A stretch of DNA of 64,000 bases from Sphingomonas sp. dw_22 (GCF_018449795.1 NZ_JAAVVE010000009.1:47785-111784), one strand, 5' to 3'; positions 38,612 through 48,942 are shown, counted from the stretch's first letter. Made by a program: numbers and translations. The notes: generated by a model from the letters alone, not told the origin.

Positions 38612-39055
38612 ATGCACGCGCTGCTCGCCATGCCGGGGCTAGCCTGGCTGATCCTCGCCGCGGTGCTCGCGATCGTCGAGCTGATCGTGCCGGGCATCTT
38701 CCTGGTCTTCGTGGCGGCGGGCGCGGCGGTGGCGGGCGTGGTGACGCTCATCATCCCCGATTTCGCGCTGACCTTTCAGGTGGCGGTGTTCGTCATCGCG
38801 TCCGCGGCGGCGGTGGCGATCGGGCGGAAATGGTATCTCGACAATCCGGTGCCGAGCGCGGACCCGCTGCTCAACGACCGCATCGCGCGGCTGATCGGCG
38901 AGATCGTGATCGTGGTGGAGCCGATCGAGGCCGGCTCGGGCCGGGTTCGCGTGGGCGACGGCGAATGGCTGGCGAATGGCCCTGACACGCCGGCCGGCGC
39001 CAAGGTGCGGATCATCGGCGCGCGCGGGCTTTCGCTCGACGTCGAACCCGCCTGA
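38612..39055 (+). CDS. NfeD-like membrane protein
   Basis: A 147-residue protein with about three transmembrane helices in residues 5-75 (LAWLILAAVLAIVELIVPG, FLVFVAAGAAVAGVVTLII, FQVAVFVIASAAAVAIG) and a C-terminal OB-fold domain (RIARLIGEIVIVVEPIE to VRIIGARGLSLDVEP). GGAGGG precedes the ATG; it starts 2 nt after the SPFH stop. The pair is thought to support membrane microdomain or protein-quality functions. Confidence 0.9.
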   Translation: MHALLAMPGLAWLILAAVLAIVELIVPGIFLVFVAAGAAVAGVVTLIIPDFALTFQVAVFVIASAAAVAIGRKWYLDNPVPSADPLLNDRIARLIGEIVIVVEPIEAGSGRVRVGDGEWLANGPDTPAGAKVRIIGARGLSLDVEPA

Positions 39056-39075
39056 ATCCCTTCAAGGAACTGCCC

Positions 39076-40881
39076 ATGCGTACCGATCGCCGCCAACTCC
39101 TGCTCGGCGCAGGCGCCACGCTTGCGCTCAGCGCCCTGCCCGCCCGCGCAGCGCCGGCCGCCGATGCCGACGCGCTGATCGCCCGCATCGCCGAGACGTT
39201 CCTGACCGACTATCCCGAGACCGCGACGACGCTGGGCGTGGACAAGGACGGGCGGGCGCCGCTCAAGCACCGGCTCACCGATCGCTCGATCAAGGGCCAG
39301 CGCCGGATCGCCGAGCATCTGCGCGGGGCGCTGGCGGATATCGCCAAGCTGGACCTCAAGGTGCTCGATCCGGCGATGCGGACGCATATCGACGTGGTCC
39401 AGGCGTCCTATGGCAACGCGCTGGAGGGGTTCGCCTTCGGCTATGGCGACGTCGCGGTGGGCGGGTGGCGCAACTCGCCCTATGTCGTGGTGCAGAATGT
39501 CGGCGCGTTCCTCGATACGCCGCGGATGCTCGACAGCGATCACCAGATCGCGACTCCCGAGGACGGCGAAGCCTATCTCGACCGGCTCGAATCCTATGCC
39601 GAGCAGCTCGACGGCGAGACCGAGCGGCTCAAGATCGCCGCGGCGAAGGGCGTGACCGCGCCCGATTTCCTGCTCGACAAATGCCTGAAGCAAATCCGGC
39701 TCGCGCGCGGCGGCAATCCGGCCGGCTGGGATGTGGTGACCTCGGTCGCCAATCGCACCGCGGGGATGGAGGGCGATTTCGGCGAGCGCGCCTGGCTGCT
39801 CGCCAAGGACAAGGTGGGGCCGGCGCTCGACCGGCAGATCAAGGAGCTGGAGCGCCATCGCGCCCGGGCCAACGCCAATCCCGGCGTGTGGAAGTTCAAG
39901 GACGGCGACGCCTATTATGCCTGGGCGCTGCGTGCCGGCACCACGACGACGATGACGCCGGAGGAGGTCCACCAGATGGGCCTCGACCAGCTCAAGGCGA
40001 TCCAGGCCGAGATGGACACGATCCTGAAGGCCGAGGGATACAGCCAGGGCAGCGTCGGCGCGCGGATGACCGCGCTCGGCAAGGATCCGCGCTTCACCTT
40101 CCCCGACAATGACGAGGGCCGCGCCCAGATCGTCGCGCTGCTGAACGATCGCATCGCCGACATCCGCAAGCGGATGCCCGACGCCTTCCACACGCTGGTG
40201 AAGGGCAATGTGGAGGTGAAGCGCCTGCCGCTCGCCGAGGAGCCCGGCGCGCCCGGCGCCTATGGCGGCCCGGGCACGATCGACGGCAGCGTGCCCGGGC
40301 GGCTATGGATCAACCTGCGCTCGACCGGCATCTGGACGAAATACAGCCTGCCCGATCTCGCCTATCACGAATCGATCCCCGGCCATGTCTGGCAGGGCGA
40401 ATATACGTTCAAGATGCCGCTGATCCGCTCGCTGCTCCAGTTCAACGCCTATTCGGAAGGCTGGGCGCTGTACGCGGAGCAGCTTGCCGACGAACTGGGC
40501 GTCTATGCCGCTAGTCCGGCGGGCAAGCTCGGCTATCTCCAGTCGCTGGGGTTCCGGGCGTGCCGGCTGGTGGTGGATACCGGGCTCCACGCCAAGCGCT
40601 GGACGCGCGAGCAGGCGATCCGCTGGTTCGTCGAGGCGAACGGATCGACCGAGGACGAGGTGCAGGGCGAGGTCGATCGCTATTGCTCCTGGCCGGGCCA
40701 GGCGTGCGGCTACAAGGTCGGCCAGAGCGAGATCAACCGGCTGCGCGAGCGGGCCAAGGGGGCGCTCGGCGAGCGCTATGACTTCAAGGCGTTCAACGAC
40801 GCGGTGGTGCTGGGCGGCAACGTGCCGATGACCGTGCTCGGCCACATCGTCGATCGCTATGTGGCCGAGCGGAAGGGATGA
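39076..40881 (+). CDS. DUF885 family exported protein (putative zinc peptidase)
   Basis: A 601-residue DUF885 protein. The N-terminus TDRRQLLLGAGATLALSALPARA looks like a twin-arginine signal with cleavage after ARA. The central YHESIPGHVWQ supplies an HExxxGH-type putative metal site, and FNAYSEGWALYAEQLADELG is the downstream conserved helix. AAGGA lies upstream of the ATG. Peptidase activity is inferred from the motif. It shares the strand with the SPFH/NfeD pair, 20 bp after NfeD. Confidence 0.9.
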   Translation: MRTDRRQLLLGAGATLALSALPARAAPAADADALIARIAETFLTDYPETATTLGVDKDGRAPLKHRLTDRSIKGQRRIAEHLRGALADIAKLDLKVLDPAMRTHIDVVQASYGNALEGFAFGYGDVAVGGWRNSPYVVVQNVGAFLDTPRMLDSDHQIATPEDGEAYLDRLESYAEQLDGETERLKIAAAKGVTAPDFLLDKCLKQIRLARGGNPAGWDVVTSVANRTAGMEGDFGERAWLLAKDKVGPALDRQIKELERHRARANANPGVWKFKDGDAYYAWALRAGTTTTMTPEEVHQMGLDQLKAIQAEMDTILKAEGYSQGSVGARMTALGKDPRFTFPDNDEGRAQIVALLNDRIADIRKRMPDAFHTLVKGNVEVKRLPLAEEPGAPGAYGGPGTIDGSVPGRLWINLRSTGIWTKYSLPDLAYHESIPGHVWQGEYTFKMPLIRSLLQFNAYSEGWALYAEQLADELGVYAASPAGKLGYLQSLGFRACRLVVDTGLHAKRWTREQAIRWFVEANGSTEDEVQGEVDRYCSWPGQACGYKVGQSEINRLRERAKGALGERYDFKAFNDAVVLGGNVPMTVLGHIVDRYVAERKG

Positions 40882-40901
40882 TCGGCGTCGCCGGACAATG
40901 C

Positions 40902-42173
40902 CTATCGCGGCTTCTCTATTCCCACAGTGACGTCGGTCGGGGCTGATGGCGCAGTTTCGTCCTTGGTTGCGCGTGCCGTTATGACAAGTGCGGCATCGGC
41001 GACTGCGGCCGCGGCCGCGTCCTTCGTCGAATTGGGCGCGGTCTTTGCCGCCGTCATGAGGACGGCGAGGCGGTCCTTATCAACGTTGTAAACATCCCTG
41101 ATATGACCGAGATCGGTCTTGACCCAATCGTTCGTGCTAAGCTCCACCGCGCGGACCAGTTCCTTGATGTCCGACTTGTTCTCGCTGGTCAGCTTCTGGT
41201 TTATTCCGCGGCTGCCAATCTGTCCTTTGCAAAGTTTCCTGCGCAAATCCTCGCTTTGAAGCGCGATGCAGATGAAATCTATTTCCTGGGGACTGGGCGC
41301 CGGATCCGAAAACAGCCATTTGAGGAGAACAACCTGATTGGAGCTCACTCCCGCGATCTTGCTTGTCGACTCGCTGTCGCTGTCCTCGATTTCGCTGAGC
41401 ACCATCGCGATGCGGCTGAACAACAGATCGACATGCGGATCGAGGCCAGTGGCTGAACTGTCGCGATAGAAGATCTTGACCTTTCCGGCATCCACCGCAT
41501 CGTTGACCAGCCGCTTGATCTCATGCGGCGTGCAGATCATCTGATATTGTTTCAGTGCCCGAACTGCCTGATCGAAATCCGTCGGCGCCTTGGCCGGCGA
41601 AAGCGTTTCGGTGCGAAGCGCCGAGAAGGCGTCGTTCACCAGCCGCTGCACCTTGCCGATCTCGGGCGAGAAGAAAAAGACGTTCGAAAAATTGTTGATC
41701 GACGAAAGCGCGGCGCCGTTCGCCAGTCCCGTCGCAGTAACCAGATCGTCGGACGCGCCGACAAGGCCCAACGTCGACGTTAAAACCGTCGAGATGATTT
41801 CGACTTCCCGATGGAGAAAATCCATCTTCTGCGCGCTGCGTCCGATCGAAGCGAAAAACAGTTCGCAGCGCAGCTCGATCAGCGTCATGCCGAGCCTGGT
41901 TGTTTCAAGCGCCTTGACGTCGAGATTTCGCGGGTCGGGAGTCCCGCCATAATCGGCGTCATAGGTCTCCTTGTACCGCTTCAGATAAGCATTCGCGAGC
42001 GTGGGAGCGCCGAGCTTGGCATCGTTGTCCGCAATCTTACCGTCATAGAGCAAGCTGCGCGGCTGCTCCGTATCGCTGACGATGCCGACCGGCGGCACGT
42101 GATATTTGTCGATGGCCTTGCACGAGCAAAGCAAAGCCGCGCACAGAAGCGCGGCAAAGTGCGAGAACCGCAT
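40902..42173 (-). CDS. Orphan lipoprotein, about 423 residues
   Basis: I recognise no family. MRFSHFAALLCAALLCSC is a lipoprotein signal with lipobox LCSC. The mature part is helical, with a Ser/Asp/Thr-rich region and an Ala-rich stretch DAAAAAVADAALV near the end. VFFFSPEIGKVQRLVNDAFSAL and IKRLVNDAVDAGKVKIFYRD look like two related segments. Base composition is less GC-rich than the neighbours, suggesting transfer. GTG 42179 is an alternative start. It is convergent with the DUF885 gene and alone in its orientation until the YidB-like gene. Confidence 0.75.
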   Translation of the reverse strand: MRFSHFAALLCAALLCSCKAIDKYHVPPVGIVSDTEQPRSLLYDGKIADNDAKLGAPTLANAYLKRYKETYDADYGGTPDPRNLDVKALETTRLGMTLIELRCELFFASIGRSAQKMDFLHREVEIISTVLTSTLGLVGASDDLVTATGLANGAALSSINNFSNVFFFSPEIGKVQRLVNDAFSALRTETLSPAKAPTDFDQAVRALKQYQMICTPHEIKRLVNDAVDAGKVKIFYRDSSATGLDPHVDLLFSRIAMVLSEIEDSDSESTSKIAGVSSNQVVLLKWLFSDPAPSPQEIDFICIALQSEDLRRKLCKGQIGSRGINQKLTSENKSDIKELVRAVELSTNDWVKTDLGHIRDVYNVDKDRLAVLMTAAKTAPNSTKDAAAAAVADAALVITARATKDETAPSAPTDVTVGIEKPR

Positions 42174-42362
42174 CCCCACCCCCTGGATATTCCCCGGGGG
42201 ACATTGGGATGGGATTCACGCAGGAGCTGCAACCGGGGACTGGTCCGCTTCAGTCCGCAAACCCGGCCAGATAGGTCCACAACCGATCTTGAATGCCGGA
42301 AACCACCGGACGCGACGCCCAAGGGAAGCGAACCCGCCTCCCTTGGGAATTCACGTGCGGCG

Positions 42363-42731
42363 TTACTTCTTCCCGCCCAGGAAGCCCGAGGCGAGGCTGG
42401 TCAGATCGTTGATCGGATTGCCGTCGCCGTCACGGTCGAGCATGCCGGTCACCGAGCTCAGGATACCGCCGCCCTGGCTCTGCAGCAGAGAGGCGAACTG
42501 GCCGAGGGAACCTTCGCCGCCGATATGGCCGATGATCTCCTGGAGCTTCTCCAGCGGCAGCCCGGTCTGGGCGGCCGCGGTCTCGGCGGTGTCGCCTTCC
42601 ACCGGATGCGCCTGGGCCAGCGCGGTCACGGCCGATTCGGCATGCTCGGGCGAGAGGCCGACCTTCGCCGCGAGATTGGCGATGTCCACGTTCTGAGTGA
42701 TCTGGCCGAGAAGGCCGTCGAGAATGCTCAT
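42363..42731 (-). CDS. YidB-like / DUF937-type small protein
   Basis: A 122-residue protein starting MSILDGLLGQITQNVDIANLA. The alternating helical pattern with VGLSPEHAESAVTALAQAHP, TGLPLEKLQEIIGHIGG and a Gly-rich tail (LASGFLGGKK) resembles the DUF937/YidB group. A DRDGDGNPINDL segment looks like a single calcium-binding loop. AAGGGA precedes ATG 42731. Function unknown; cytoplasmic by prediction. Confidence 0.7.
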   Translation of the reverse strand: MSILDGLLGQITQNVDIANLAAKVGLSPEHAESAVTALAQAHPVEGDTAETAAAQTGLPLEKLQEIIGHIGGEGSLGQFASLLQSQGGGILSSVTGMLDRDGDGNPINDLTSLASGFLGGKK

Positions 42732-42822
42732 CGAACTGTCCCTTTTGAGGTTACGCACTGCGGCATGTGATTAACACGCGCCGCTATGCGGCGCGAGTGG
42801 CCGTGCCACGAATTTACATGTT

Positions 42823-44439
42823 TCAGGCGAGGGCCGGCGCCGCCTGGGACTGGGGCGCGGCCTGCCGCACGCCTTCGTCGACATGGCTTTCGAACTCGGC
42901 GAAATTCTCGACGAACTGATCGACCAGCCGGGCGGCGGTGGCGTCATATTCGGCCTTGTCCGCCCAGGTCTCGCGCGGATCGAGGATGCCGGCATCGACG
43001 CCCGGCGCGCTGACCGGCACCATGAAGCCGAAATTCGGATCCCGGCGATAGTCGACCGAATCGAGCCCGCCGTCGAGCGCCGCGTTCAGCAGCGCGCGGG
43101 TCGCCTTGATCGGCATGCGCCGGCCGACGCCGTATTTGCCGCCGGTCCAGCCGGTGTTGACCAGCCAGCATTTCACCCCGCCCTTCGCGATCCGCTCCTT
43201 GAGGAGATTGCCATAGACCGACGGATGGCGTGGCATGAACGGCGCGCCGAAACAGGTCGAGAAGGTGGCCGAAGGCTCGGTGACGCCGATCTCGGTGCCG
43301 GCGACGCGCGCGGTATAGCCCGAGAGGAAATGGTACATCGCCTGTTCGGGCGTGAGCTTCGCGATCGGCGGGAGCACGCCATAAGCGTCCGCGGTCAGGA
43401 AGATGATATTCTGCGGCACCGGCCCCATATTGTGCTCGGAAGCATTGGGGATGAAGTCGATCGGATAGGAGCCGCGGCTGTTCTCGGCCAGGCTGTTGTC
43501 GTCGAAATCAAGCTCGCGGGTCTCGGGATCGATGACCACATTCTCGAGCACCGTGCCGAAGCGCCTGGAGGTGGCGAAGATCTCCGGCTCGGCCTCGGCC
43601 GAGAGGTTTATCATCTTGGCGTAGCAGCCGCCCTCGAAATTGAAGACCGCCGTATCCGACCAGCCATGCTCGTCGTCACCGATCAGCGTGCGGCTTGCAT
43701 CGGCCGAAAGCGTGGTCTTGCCGGTGCCCGACAGGCCGAAGAACACCGCCGTGTCGCCGTTCGGACCGATATTGGCCGAACAGTGCATCGGCATGATGCC
43801 CTGGACCGGCAGCAGATAGTTGAGCAGGCCGAACACGCTCTTCTTCATCTCGCCGGCATAGGCGGTGCCGCCGATCAGGATCAGCTTCTCGGTGAAACTG
43901 ACTGCGATCACCGTCTCGCTGCGGGTGCCGTGACGCTCGGGATCGGCGCGGAAGCTCGGCAGCGCGATGATCGTGTATTCCGGGACGAAATCGGCCAGCT
44001 CGCTTTCCTCGGGCCGCACGAGCAGCGTGCGGATGAAGAGATTGTGCCAGGCCAGCTCGTTGATGACGCGGACCTTCACCCGATGCTCGGGCTGCGAGCC
44101 GCCGAACAGATCCTGGACGAACAGCTCGTCGCGCGCGCCGACCTCGGCGAGGAAATCGGCCTTGAGCGCCGCGAAATGCCCGGGCGTCATCGGCTTGTTG
44201 GTCTTGCCCCACCAGACATTGTCCTCGGTCTCGGCATCGCGGACGATGAACTTGTCCTGCGCGCTGCGGCCGGTGTGCTTGCCCGTGGCGACCACGAGCG
44301 GACCATGCCTGGCGAGCCGGCCCTCGCCGCGGCGAATGGCGTGCTCGACCAGCGGGGCGGTAATCAGATTCCAATGGATCGTGGCGCCGGTCCCGATGCC
44401 TTGCGCATCGAGGCCGTGGCGCGGCTTCATGTCAGTCAC
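42823..44439 (-). CDS. pckA: Phosphoenolpyruvate carboxykinase (ATP)
   Basis: A 538-residue enzyme converting oxaloacetate and ATP to PEP and CO2. [15 protein letters not shown] is the P-loop, MHCSANIG and [10 protein letters not shown] are active-site signatures, and [13 protein letters not shown] is the N-terminal one. GTG 44439 has GGAGG six bases upstream, better than ATG 44430. It is divergent from chvI; in rhizobia and relatives pckA lies beside chvIG and is under its influence. Confidence 0.96.
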   Translation of the reverse strand: MTDMKPRHGLDAQGIGTGATIHWNLITAPLVEHAIRRGEGRLARHGPLVVATGKHTGRSAQDKFIVRDAETEDNVWWGKTNKPMTPGHFAALKADFLAEVGARDELFVQDLFGGSQPEHRVKVRVINELAWHNLFIRTLLVRPEESELADFVPEYTIIALPSFRADPERHGTRSETVIAVSFTEKLILIGGTAYAGEMKKSVFGLLNYLLPVQGIMPMHCSANIGPNGDTAVFFGLSGTGKTTLSADASRTLIGDDEHGWSDTAVFNFEGGCYAKMINLSAEAEPEIFATSRRFGTVLENVVIDPETRELDFDDNSLAENSRGSYPIDFIPNASEHNMGPVPQNIIFLTADAYGVLPPIAKLTPEQAMYHFLSGYTARVAGTEIGVTEPSATFSTCFGAPFMPRHPSVYGNLLKERIAKGGVKCWLVNTGWTGGKYGVGRRMPIKATRALLNAALDGGLDSVDYRRDPNFGFMVPVSAPGVDAGILDPRETWADKAEYDATAARLVDQFVENFAEFESHVDEGVRQAAPQSQAAPALA

Positions 44440-44638
44440 CCAGTGCCTCCTATTCGTGACCCTGCTCTTCACAGGGCTCGCCCGCGCGTTTTGCCGCGTC
44501 GAGCAATATTATTGCCCTGTCAGTCGCATGAGGGCCAAAGGATGGTCAATCCGGGTAAACGTTGTCAGCTTGTTGAGGCGACAGGAACTTTGGTCTAACC
44601 GTGGATATGATGTTTCCGAGCCACTTCCGGGCCGCCAG

Positions 44639-45346
44639 ATGAGCGCCACGATCGCGCTGGTCGACGACGACCGCAACATCCTGACCTCGGTCTCGATCGC
44701 CCTCCAGACCGAGGGCTTCCTGACGCGCGTCTATTCCGATGGGGAAAGCGCGCTGAAGGCGCTGATCGACAATCCGCCCGACCTGGCGGTGCTCGACATC
44801 AAGATGCCGAAGATGGACGGACTCGAGCTTTTGCGCCGCTTGCGCGAGAAGAGCGCGATCCCGGTGATCTTCCTGACCAGCAAGGACGACGAGCTCGACG
44901 AGGCGCTCGGGCTGGCGATGGGCGCGGACGATTATATCGCCAAGCCGTTCAGCCAGCGGCTGCTGATCGCGCGCATCCGCGCCATCCTGCGCCGCACCGA
45001 GCCGGTGCAGCCCAGCGCCGACGGCGCCGAATCGGAACCGGCCGAAGTGCTGGAGCGCGGCCGGCTGAGCATGGACCCTGCCCGCCACCGGGTGACCTGG
45101 AATGGGACGAACGTGACGCTGACCGTCACCGAATTCCTGATCCTCGAGACGCTGGCGCAGCGGCCGGGCATCGTGAAGACGCGCAACCAGCTGATGGATG
45201 CCGCCTATCAGGACGACATCTATGTCGACGACCGGACGATCGACAGCCACATCAAGCGCGTCCGGCGCAAATTCCGGCAGGTGGACCCGGAATTCGATGC
45301 TATCGAAACGCTCTATGGCGCGGGATACCGTTTCTCGGACGAATGA
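44639..45346 (+). CDS. chvI: Response regulator ChvI
   Basis: A 235-residue OmpR-family regulator. [36 protein letters not shown] with the phospho-acceptor Asp, and [17 protein letters not shown] form the receiver. The C-terminal winged helix has [22 protein letters not shown] and ends LYGAGYRF. The sequence and its setting (pckA, chvG, hprK) match the ChvI/ChvG acid and envelope stress system of alphaproteobacteria. Its stop overlaps the chvG start by about 30 nt. Confidence 0.93.
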   Translation: MSATIALVDDDRNILTSVSIALQTEGFLTRVYSDGESALKALIDNPPDLAVLDIKMPKMDGLELLRRLREKSAIPVIFLTSKDDELDEALGLAMGADDYIAKPFSQRLLIARIRAILRRTEPVQPSADGAESEPAEVLERGRLSMDPARHRVTWNGTNVTLTVTEFLILETLAQRPGIVKTRNQLMDAAYQDDIYVDDRTIDSHIKRVRRKFRQVDPEFDAIETLYGAGYRFSDE

Positions 45347-46886
45347 AGAGCGCGACCTTGCGCTCAAATGGTCGAACCGCGTCAGCCTCACGCCGAGGAT
45401 CCTGGCGGTCAACATCTTCGCGCTGGCGCTGCTCGGCGGCGGCTTCTCGTACCTCGATTCCTATCGCAGCCGGATCGTCGACAGCCGGGTGGAGCAGGCC
45501 AGCCGCGAGGTAAGGCTGATCGCCCAGGCGCTGGCCTCCGCCACCGACAAAAGGCGCGACCTGCTGGTGCTCAGCCTGGCGCGCGACATGGGCACCCGCA
45601 TCCGCCTCTATGGCGAGGACGGCAAGATGATCGCCGACAGCCGCGAGCTGGGGCTGCGCAATGTCGTGCTGCGCGATCCCGACAAGGATCCCTGGGGCCA
45701 GTCCGCCGCGCGCTTCCTGGATGCGGTGATCGATACCGTGGCGGGGGCCGACCGCGCCCCGCTCTACCGCGAGCGCGCCAAGGATCATGGGCTCGACTGG
45801 CCCGATGTGCGGACCGCCCAATCCACCCATGGCGGCGCGGCGACCGTATGGCGCGCGCCGGACCGGACGCCGGTGATTACCGCCGCGGCGCCGATCACCG
45901 ATCTCGGCGTGGTGATGACGACATCCAACGCCCGCGACATCACCCAGACGGTGCGAATCGAGCGCTTCCGGCTGAGCGTGGTGCTGGCGATCGTCTCGAT
46001 CGTCTCGATCCTGCTCTCGCTGTTCCTGGCGCGGACGATCGTGCGGCCGCTGCGCCGGCTCGCCCGCGCCGCCGTCCGCGTGCGGCTGGGGCGCGCCCGC
46101 GAGGTCATCGTGCCGCGCCTGCCCGAGCGCAGCGACGAGATCGGCCTGCTCGCCCGCGCGCTTTCCGACATGAGCCAGGCGCTCAGGGCGCGGATCGACG
46201 CGACCGAGAGCTTCGCCGCCGATGTGACGCATGAGCTCAAGAACCCCCTCGCCTCGCTGCGTTCGGCGGTGGACGGGCTCGCCAACGTCAAGGATCCCGC
46301 GCTCCAGGCCCGGCTGCTGGCGATCGTGCAGGACGATGTGCACCGGCTCGACCGGCTCATCAGCGATATCTCCGAAGCCTCGCGACTCGACGCACAGCTC
46401 AGCCGGGCGACGTTCGAGCCGGTCGATATCGGGCAGATGATCCAGGCGCTGCTCGATCAGCGCGAGGCGCGTGGGCTGCCCAACGGCATCCGCATCGTCT
46501 TCGATCGCCGGGCCGAGCCGCTGATCGTGCTGGGCGAAGGCGCGCGGCTGGAGCGGGTGTTCGACAATCTGATCGAGAATGCGATCTCCTTCTCGCCCGA
46601 GAACGGGCTGGTCACGATCTCGGCGGCGAACGAGCGGCAGACGCTCGTCGTCCGCGTCGCCGACGAAGGCCCCGGCGTGCCCGAGGAAGCGCGCGAGGCG
46701 ATCTTCCGGCGCTTCCATTCGGTGCGGCCCGCGACGGAAGCATTTGGTCAGCATTCGGGGCTAGGGCTTGCCATCGCGAGGACGATTGTCGAAGGCCATC
46801 AGGGGAGCATTTCGGTGGAAGCGCGGGAGGACAGGTTGAGCGGAGCGCGATTCGTGGTTCGACTGCCGCTGGCGGCACGCGACTGA
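45315..46886 (+). CDS. chvG: Sensor histidine kinase ChvG
   Basis: A 523-residue kinase. There is an N-terminal helix ([19 protein letters not shown]), a periplasmic sensor of about 190 residues, a second helix ([19 protein letters not shown]), a HAMP domain, H-box [19 protein letters not shown]-box [11 protein letters not shown] and G-boxes VADEGPGVP and [17 protein letters not shown] 45315 overlaps chvI; no strong ribosome-binding site is seen, so coupling is likely. In relatives the periplasmic ExoR protein restrains this kinase. Confidence 0.92.
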   Translation: MARDTVSRTNEERDLALKWSNRVSLTPRILAVNIFALALLGGGFSYLDSYRSRIVDSRVEQASREVRLIAQALASATDKRRDLLVLSLARDMGTRIRLYGEDGKMIADSRELGLRNVVLRDPDKDPWGQSAARFLDAVIDTVAGADRAPLYRERAKDHGLDWPDVRTAQSTHGGAATVWRAPDRTPVITAAAPITDLGVVMTTSNARDITQTVRIERFRLSVVLAIVSIVSILLSLFLARTIVRPLRRLARAAVRVRLGRAREVIVPRLPERSDEIGLLARALSDMSQALRARIDATESFAADVTHELKNPLASLRSAVDGLANVKDPALQARLLAIVQDDVHRLDRLISDISEASRLDAQLSRATFEPVDIGQMIQALLDQREARGLPNGIRIVFDRRAEPLIVLGEGARLERVFDNLIENAISFSPENGLVTISAANERQTLVVRVADEGPGVPEEAREAIFRRFHSVRPATEAFGQHSGLGLAIARTIVEGHQGSISVEAREDRLSGARFVVRLPLAARD

Positions 46887-47329
46887 TGCCCGAGCCACGC
46901 CTTCCCGAGGTTTCGACCGAGACCGTGCAGGCGGCCTGTGTCGCGGTGAACGGCCGCGCCGTGCTGATCGAGAGCCGATCGGACGAGGCCCGCACCGATC
47001 TCGCCCTGCGGATGATCGACCGCGATGCCGTGCTCGTCGCCGACGATTGCGCCATCTGCGTGCGGCAGGAGGGCGTGCTGCTCGCCAGCGCGCCCGTCGC
47101 GAGCCGCGGACGGATCGAAGTGCGGGGGCTGGGCATTGTCGAACTGTCCTATGCGGAGCGCGTGCCGGTGGACCTGCTCGTCGTGATCCTCGATTCGCCG
47201 CCGCGCTTTCCCGAGGAACAGCGCACGCGGCGCATTGCCGGCATCGACGTGCCGGTGCTGCCGCTGGCGGCGCTCGATCCTTCCGCGCCGATCAAGGTGG
47301 AGCTGGCGGTGGGACGATTCGGCCGATGA
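46886..47329 (+). CDS. hprK: HPr kinase/phosphorylase-like protein with degenerate P-loop
   Basis: A 147-residue protein corresponding to the short alphaproteobacterial HprK. Position (after chvG, before rapZ), the tail TDLALRMIDRDAVLVADD and the later RGLGIVEL and IKVELAVGRFG fit HprK. The Walker A region, normally GPSGSGKSD, reads SRSDEARTD: all glycines are gone and the lysine is arginine. ATP binding is therefore doubtful, although HPr downstream keeps a serine at the regulatory site. The start overlaps the chvG stop by 1 nt. Confidence 0.8.
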   Translation: MPEPRLPEVSTETVQAACVAVNGRAVLIESRSDEARTDLALRMIDRDAVLVADDCAICVRQEGVLLASAPVASRGRIEVRGLGIVELSYAERVPVDLLVVILDSPPRFPEEQRTRRIAGIDVPVLPLAALDPSAPIKVELAVGRFGR

Positions 47330-48249
47330 GCCGCACGCGGCCGAAGAACATCCTGCTCGTCACCGGCATGTCCGGCGCGGGCAAGTCGACGGTGCTGCGC
47401 ACGCTGGAGGATCTGGGCTGGGAGACGGTGGACAACCTCCCCCTCCTCCTGCTCAACCGCCTGCTCGACACCGCGCCGGGCGAAGGCGCGGACGGCGACG
47501 ACGATCGGCCGCTGGCGCTGGGCATCGGCACCCAGACGCGCGGCTTCGACGCCGAGAGCATCGTGCGGCGCATCAAGAAGCTGCGCGAGGAGCATGGCCA
47601 TGACGTCGGCACGCTGTTCCTCGAATGCGCGGGTTCGGAGCTGGAGCGGCGCTATTCGGAGACGCGGCGGCGGCATCCGCAAGCGCAGGACCGGCCGGCG
47701 AGCGACGGCATCACCCGCGAACGCGAATTGCTGGGGCCGCTGCGGCGCTGGTCGAATCGGCTGATCGACACCACCAGCCTGACCGCCAACGAACTTGCCC
47801 AGCAGATCCGATCGACCTTTTCGGGCGACGGTCTGGGCCAGACGACCCTCTCGATCCTGTCGTTCGGCTTCGCCCGCGGCCTGCCGCAGAACGCCGATCT
47901 GGTGTTCGACATGCGCTTCCTGCGCAATCCGCACTGGGAATCGACGCTCCGTCCCGGGACGGGGAAGGATGCCGACGTCTCCGCCTACATCGCCAGCGAT
48001 CCCGCTTATGGACAGGCGATGGCGCAGATCGAGGCGCTGCTGCTGCTCCTTCTGCCGCGCTATCAGGCTGAAGGAAAAGCATATGTTACCGTCGCATTCG
48101 GCTGCACGGGCGGGCGGCATCGCTCGGTCCATGTCGCCGAACGGATGGCCCGCCGGTTGCGCGAGGAAGGATTTTCGCCCACGGTGACCCATCGCGATTT
48201 GCAGACGGCACCGCAGGACTCGCTAGAAGGCGCGCCGGTGACCATATAA
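47326..48249 (+). CDS. rapZ: RNase adapter / nucleotide-binding protein RapZ
   Basis: A 307-residue RapZ (YvcJ family). The P-loop GMSGAGKSTVLRTLEDLGW, DNLPLLLLNRLL, LECAGSELERRYSETRRRHP, DMRFLRNPHW and the C-terminal FGCTGGRHRSVHVAERMA are all present. In E. coli RapZ controls GlmS through small RNAs; in alphaproteobacteria its neighbourhood links it to the nitrogen-type PTS. The start overlaps the hprK stop (ATGA). Confidence 0.94.
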   Translation: MSRTRPKNILLVTGMSGAGKSTVLRTLEDLGWETVDNLPLLLLNRLLDTAPGEGADGDDDRPLALGIGTQTRGFDAESIVRRIKKLREEHGHDVGTLFLECAGSELERRYSETRRRHPQAQDRPASDGITRERELLGPLRRWSNRLIDTTSLTANELAQQIRSTFSGDGLGQTTLSILSFGFARGLPQNADLVFDMRFLRNPHWESTLRPGTGKDADVSAYIASDPAYGQAMAQIEALLLLLLPRYQAEGKAYVTVAFGCTGGRHRSVHVAERMARRLREEGFSPTVTHRDLQTAPQDSLEGAPVTI

Positions 48250-48265
48250 GGGGTCGGAGTACACG

Positions 48266-48673
48266 ATGATCGGTCTGGTACTCGTGACGCACGGGCGGCT
48301 CGCAGAGGAGTTCGTCGTCGCGATGGAACATGTAGTGGGCAAGCAGGAACGGATCGCCCCGATCTGCATCGGCCCCGACGACGACATGGAAAGCCGCCGC
48401 GCGGACATCGCCGCGGCGATCAAGAGCGTCGATTCGGGCCGCGGCGTGATCGTGCTGAGCGACCTGTTCGGCGGCACGCCCTCGAACCTCGCCATCTCGC
48501 TGATGGAAGCGGGACGGATCGAAGTGATCGCGGGCATCAACCTGCCGATGCTGATCCGCCTGGGCAGCGCTCGCAAGACGATGAAGGTGACCGATGCGGT
48601 CGCGGCGGCACGCGATGCCGGCCGCAAGTACATCACGGTCGCCTCGGAGGTTCTGGGCGAGGCCGCCGCGTGA
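48266..48673 (+). CDS. PTS EIIA component, mannose type
   Basis: A 135-residue EIIA-Man protein. MIGLVLVTHGRLAEEF places the phosphoryl-accepting histidine at residue 9; SDLFGGTPSNLA is the second signature. No EIIB/EIIC permease is encoded nearby, so it is probably regulatory, taking phosphate from HPr, as in other alphaproteobacterial pts clusters. GGAG precedes the ATG. Confidence 0.92.
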   Translation: MIGLVLVTHGRLAEEFVVAMEHVVGKQERIAPICIGPDDDMESRRADIAAAIKSVDSGRGVIVLSDLFGGTPSNLAISLMEAGRIEVIAGINLPMLIRLGSARKTMKVTDAVAAARDAGRKYITVASEVLGEAAA

Positions 48674-48942
48674 GCCGCACCGTCCGCACCGTCACGATCG
48701 AGAACCGCCGGGGCCTGCACGCCCGCGCCAGCATGGCCTTCGTCACCCTCGCCACCAGCCAGCCCGTCGAGCTGATCGTCGAGAAGGACGGATCGAGCGC
48801 ATCGGGCACGTCGATCCTCGACCTGATGATGCTCGGCGCCGCCAAGGGCGACAGCATCACGATCAGCGCCGAGGGCGACGGCGCCGAAAGCGCGGTGCAG
48901 GCGCTGGTCGCGCTGGTCGAGGCGCGATTCGGCGAAGAGTGA
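48670..48942 (+). CDS. Phosphocarrier HPr
   Basis: A 90-residue HPr from a GTG overlapping the EIIA stop. NRRGLHARASMAF carries the active-site His17; GTSILDLMMLGAAKGD carries Ser48, equivalent to the regulatory serine targeted by HprK. EI (ptsP/ptsI), usually downstream in this arrangement, is absent; an rRNA/tRNA methyltransferase follows instead. Confidence 0.93.
   Translation: MSRTVRTVTIENRRGLHARASMAFVTLATSQPVELIVEKDGSSASGTSILDLMMLGAAKGDSITISAEGDGAESAVQALVALVEARFGEE

Noticed and set aside
40902..44439. Genomic island from the lipoprotein to pckA
   Set aside because: Only the lipoprotein has unusual composition; there is no integrase, tRNA or flanking repeat.
44592..44625. General-stress (EcfG-type GGAAC-N16/17-CGTT) promoter upstream of chvI
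   Set aside because: GGAAC is present at about 44584, but no CGTT follows at 16-17 nt.
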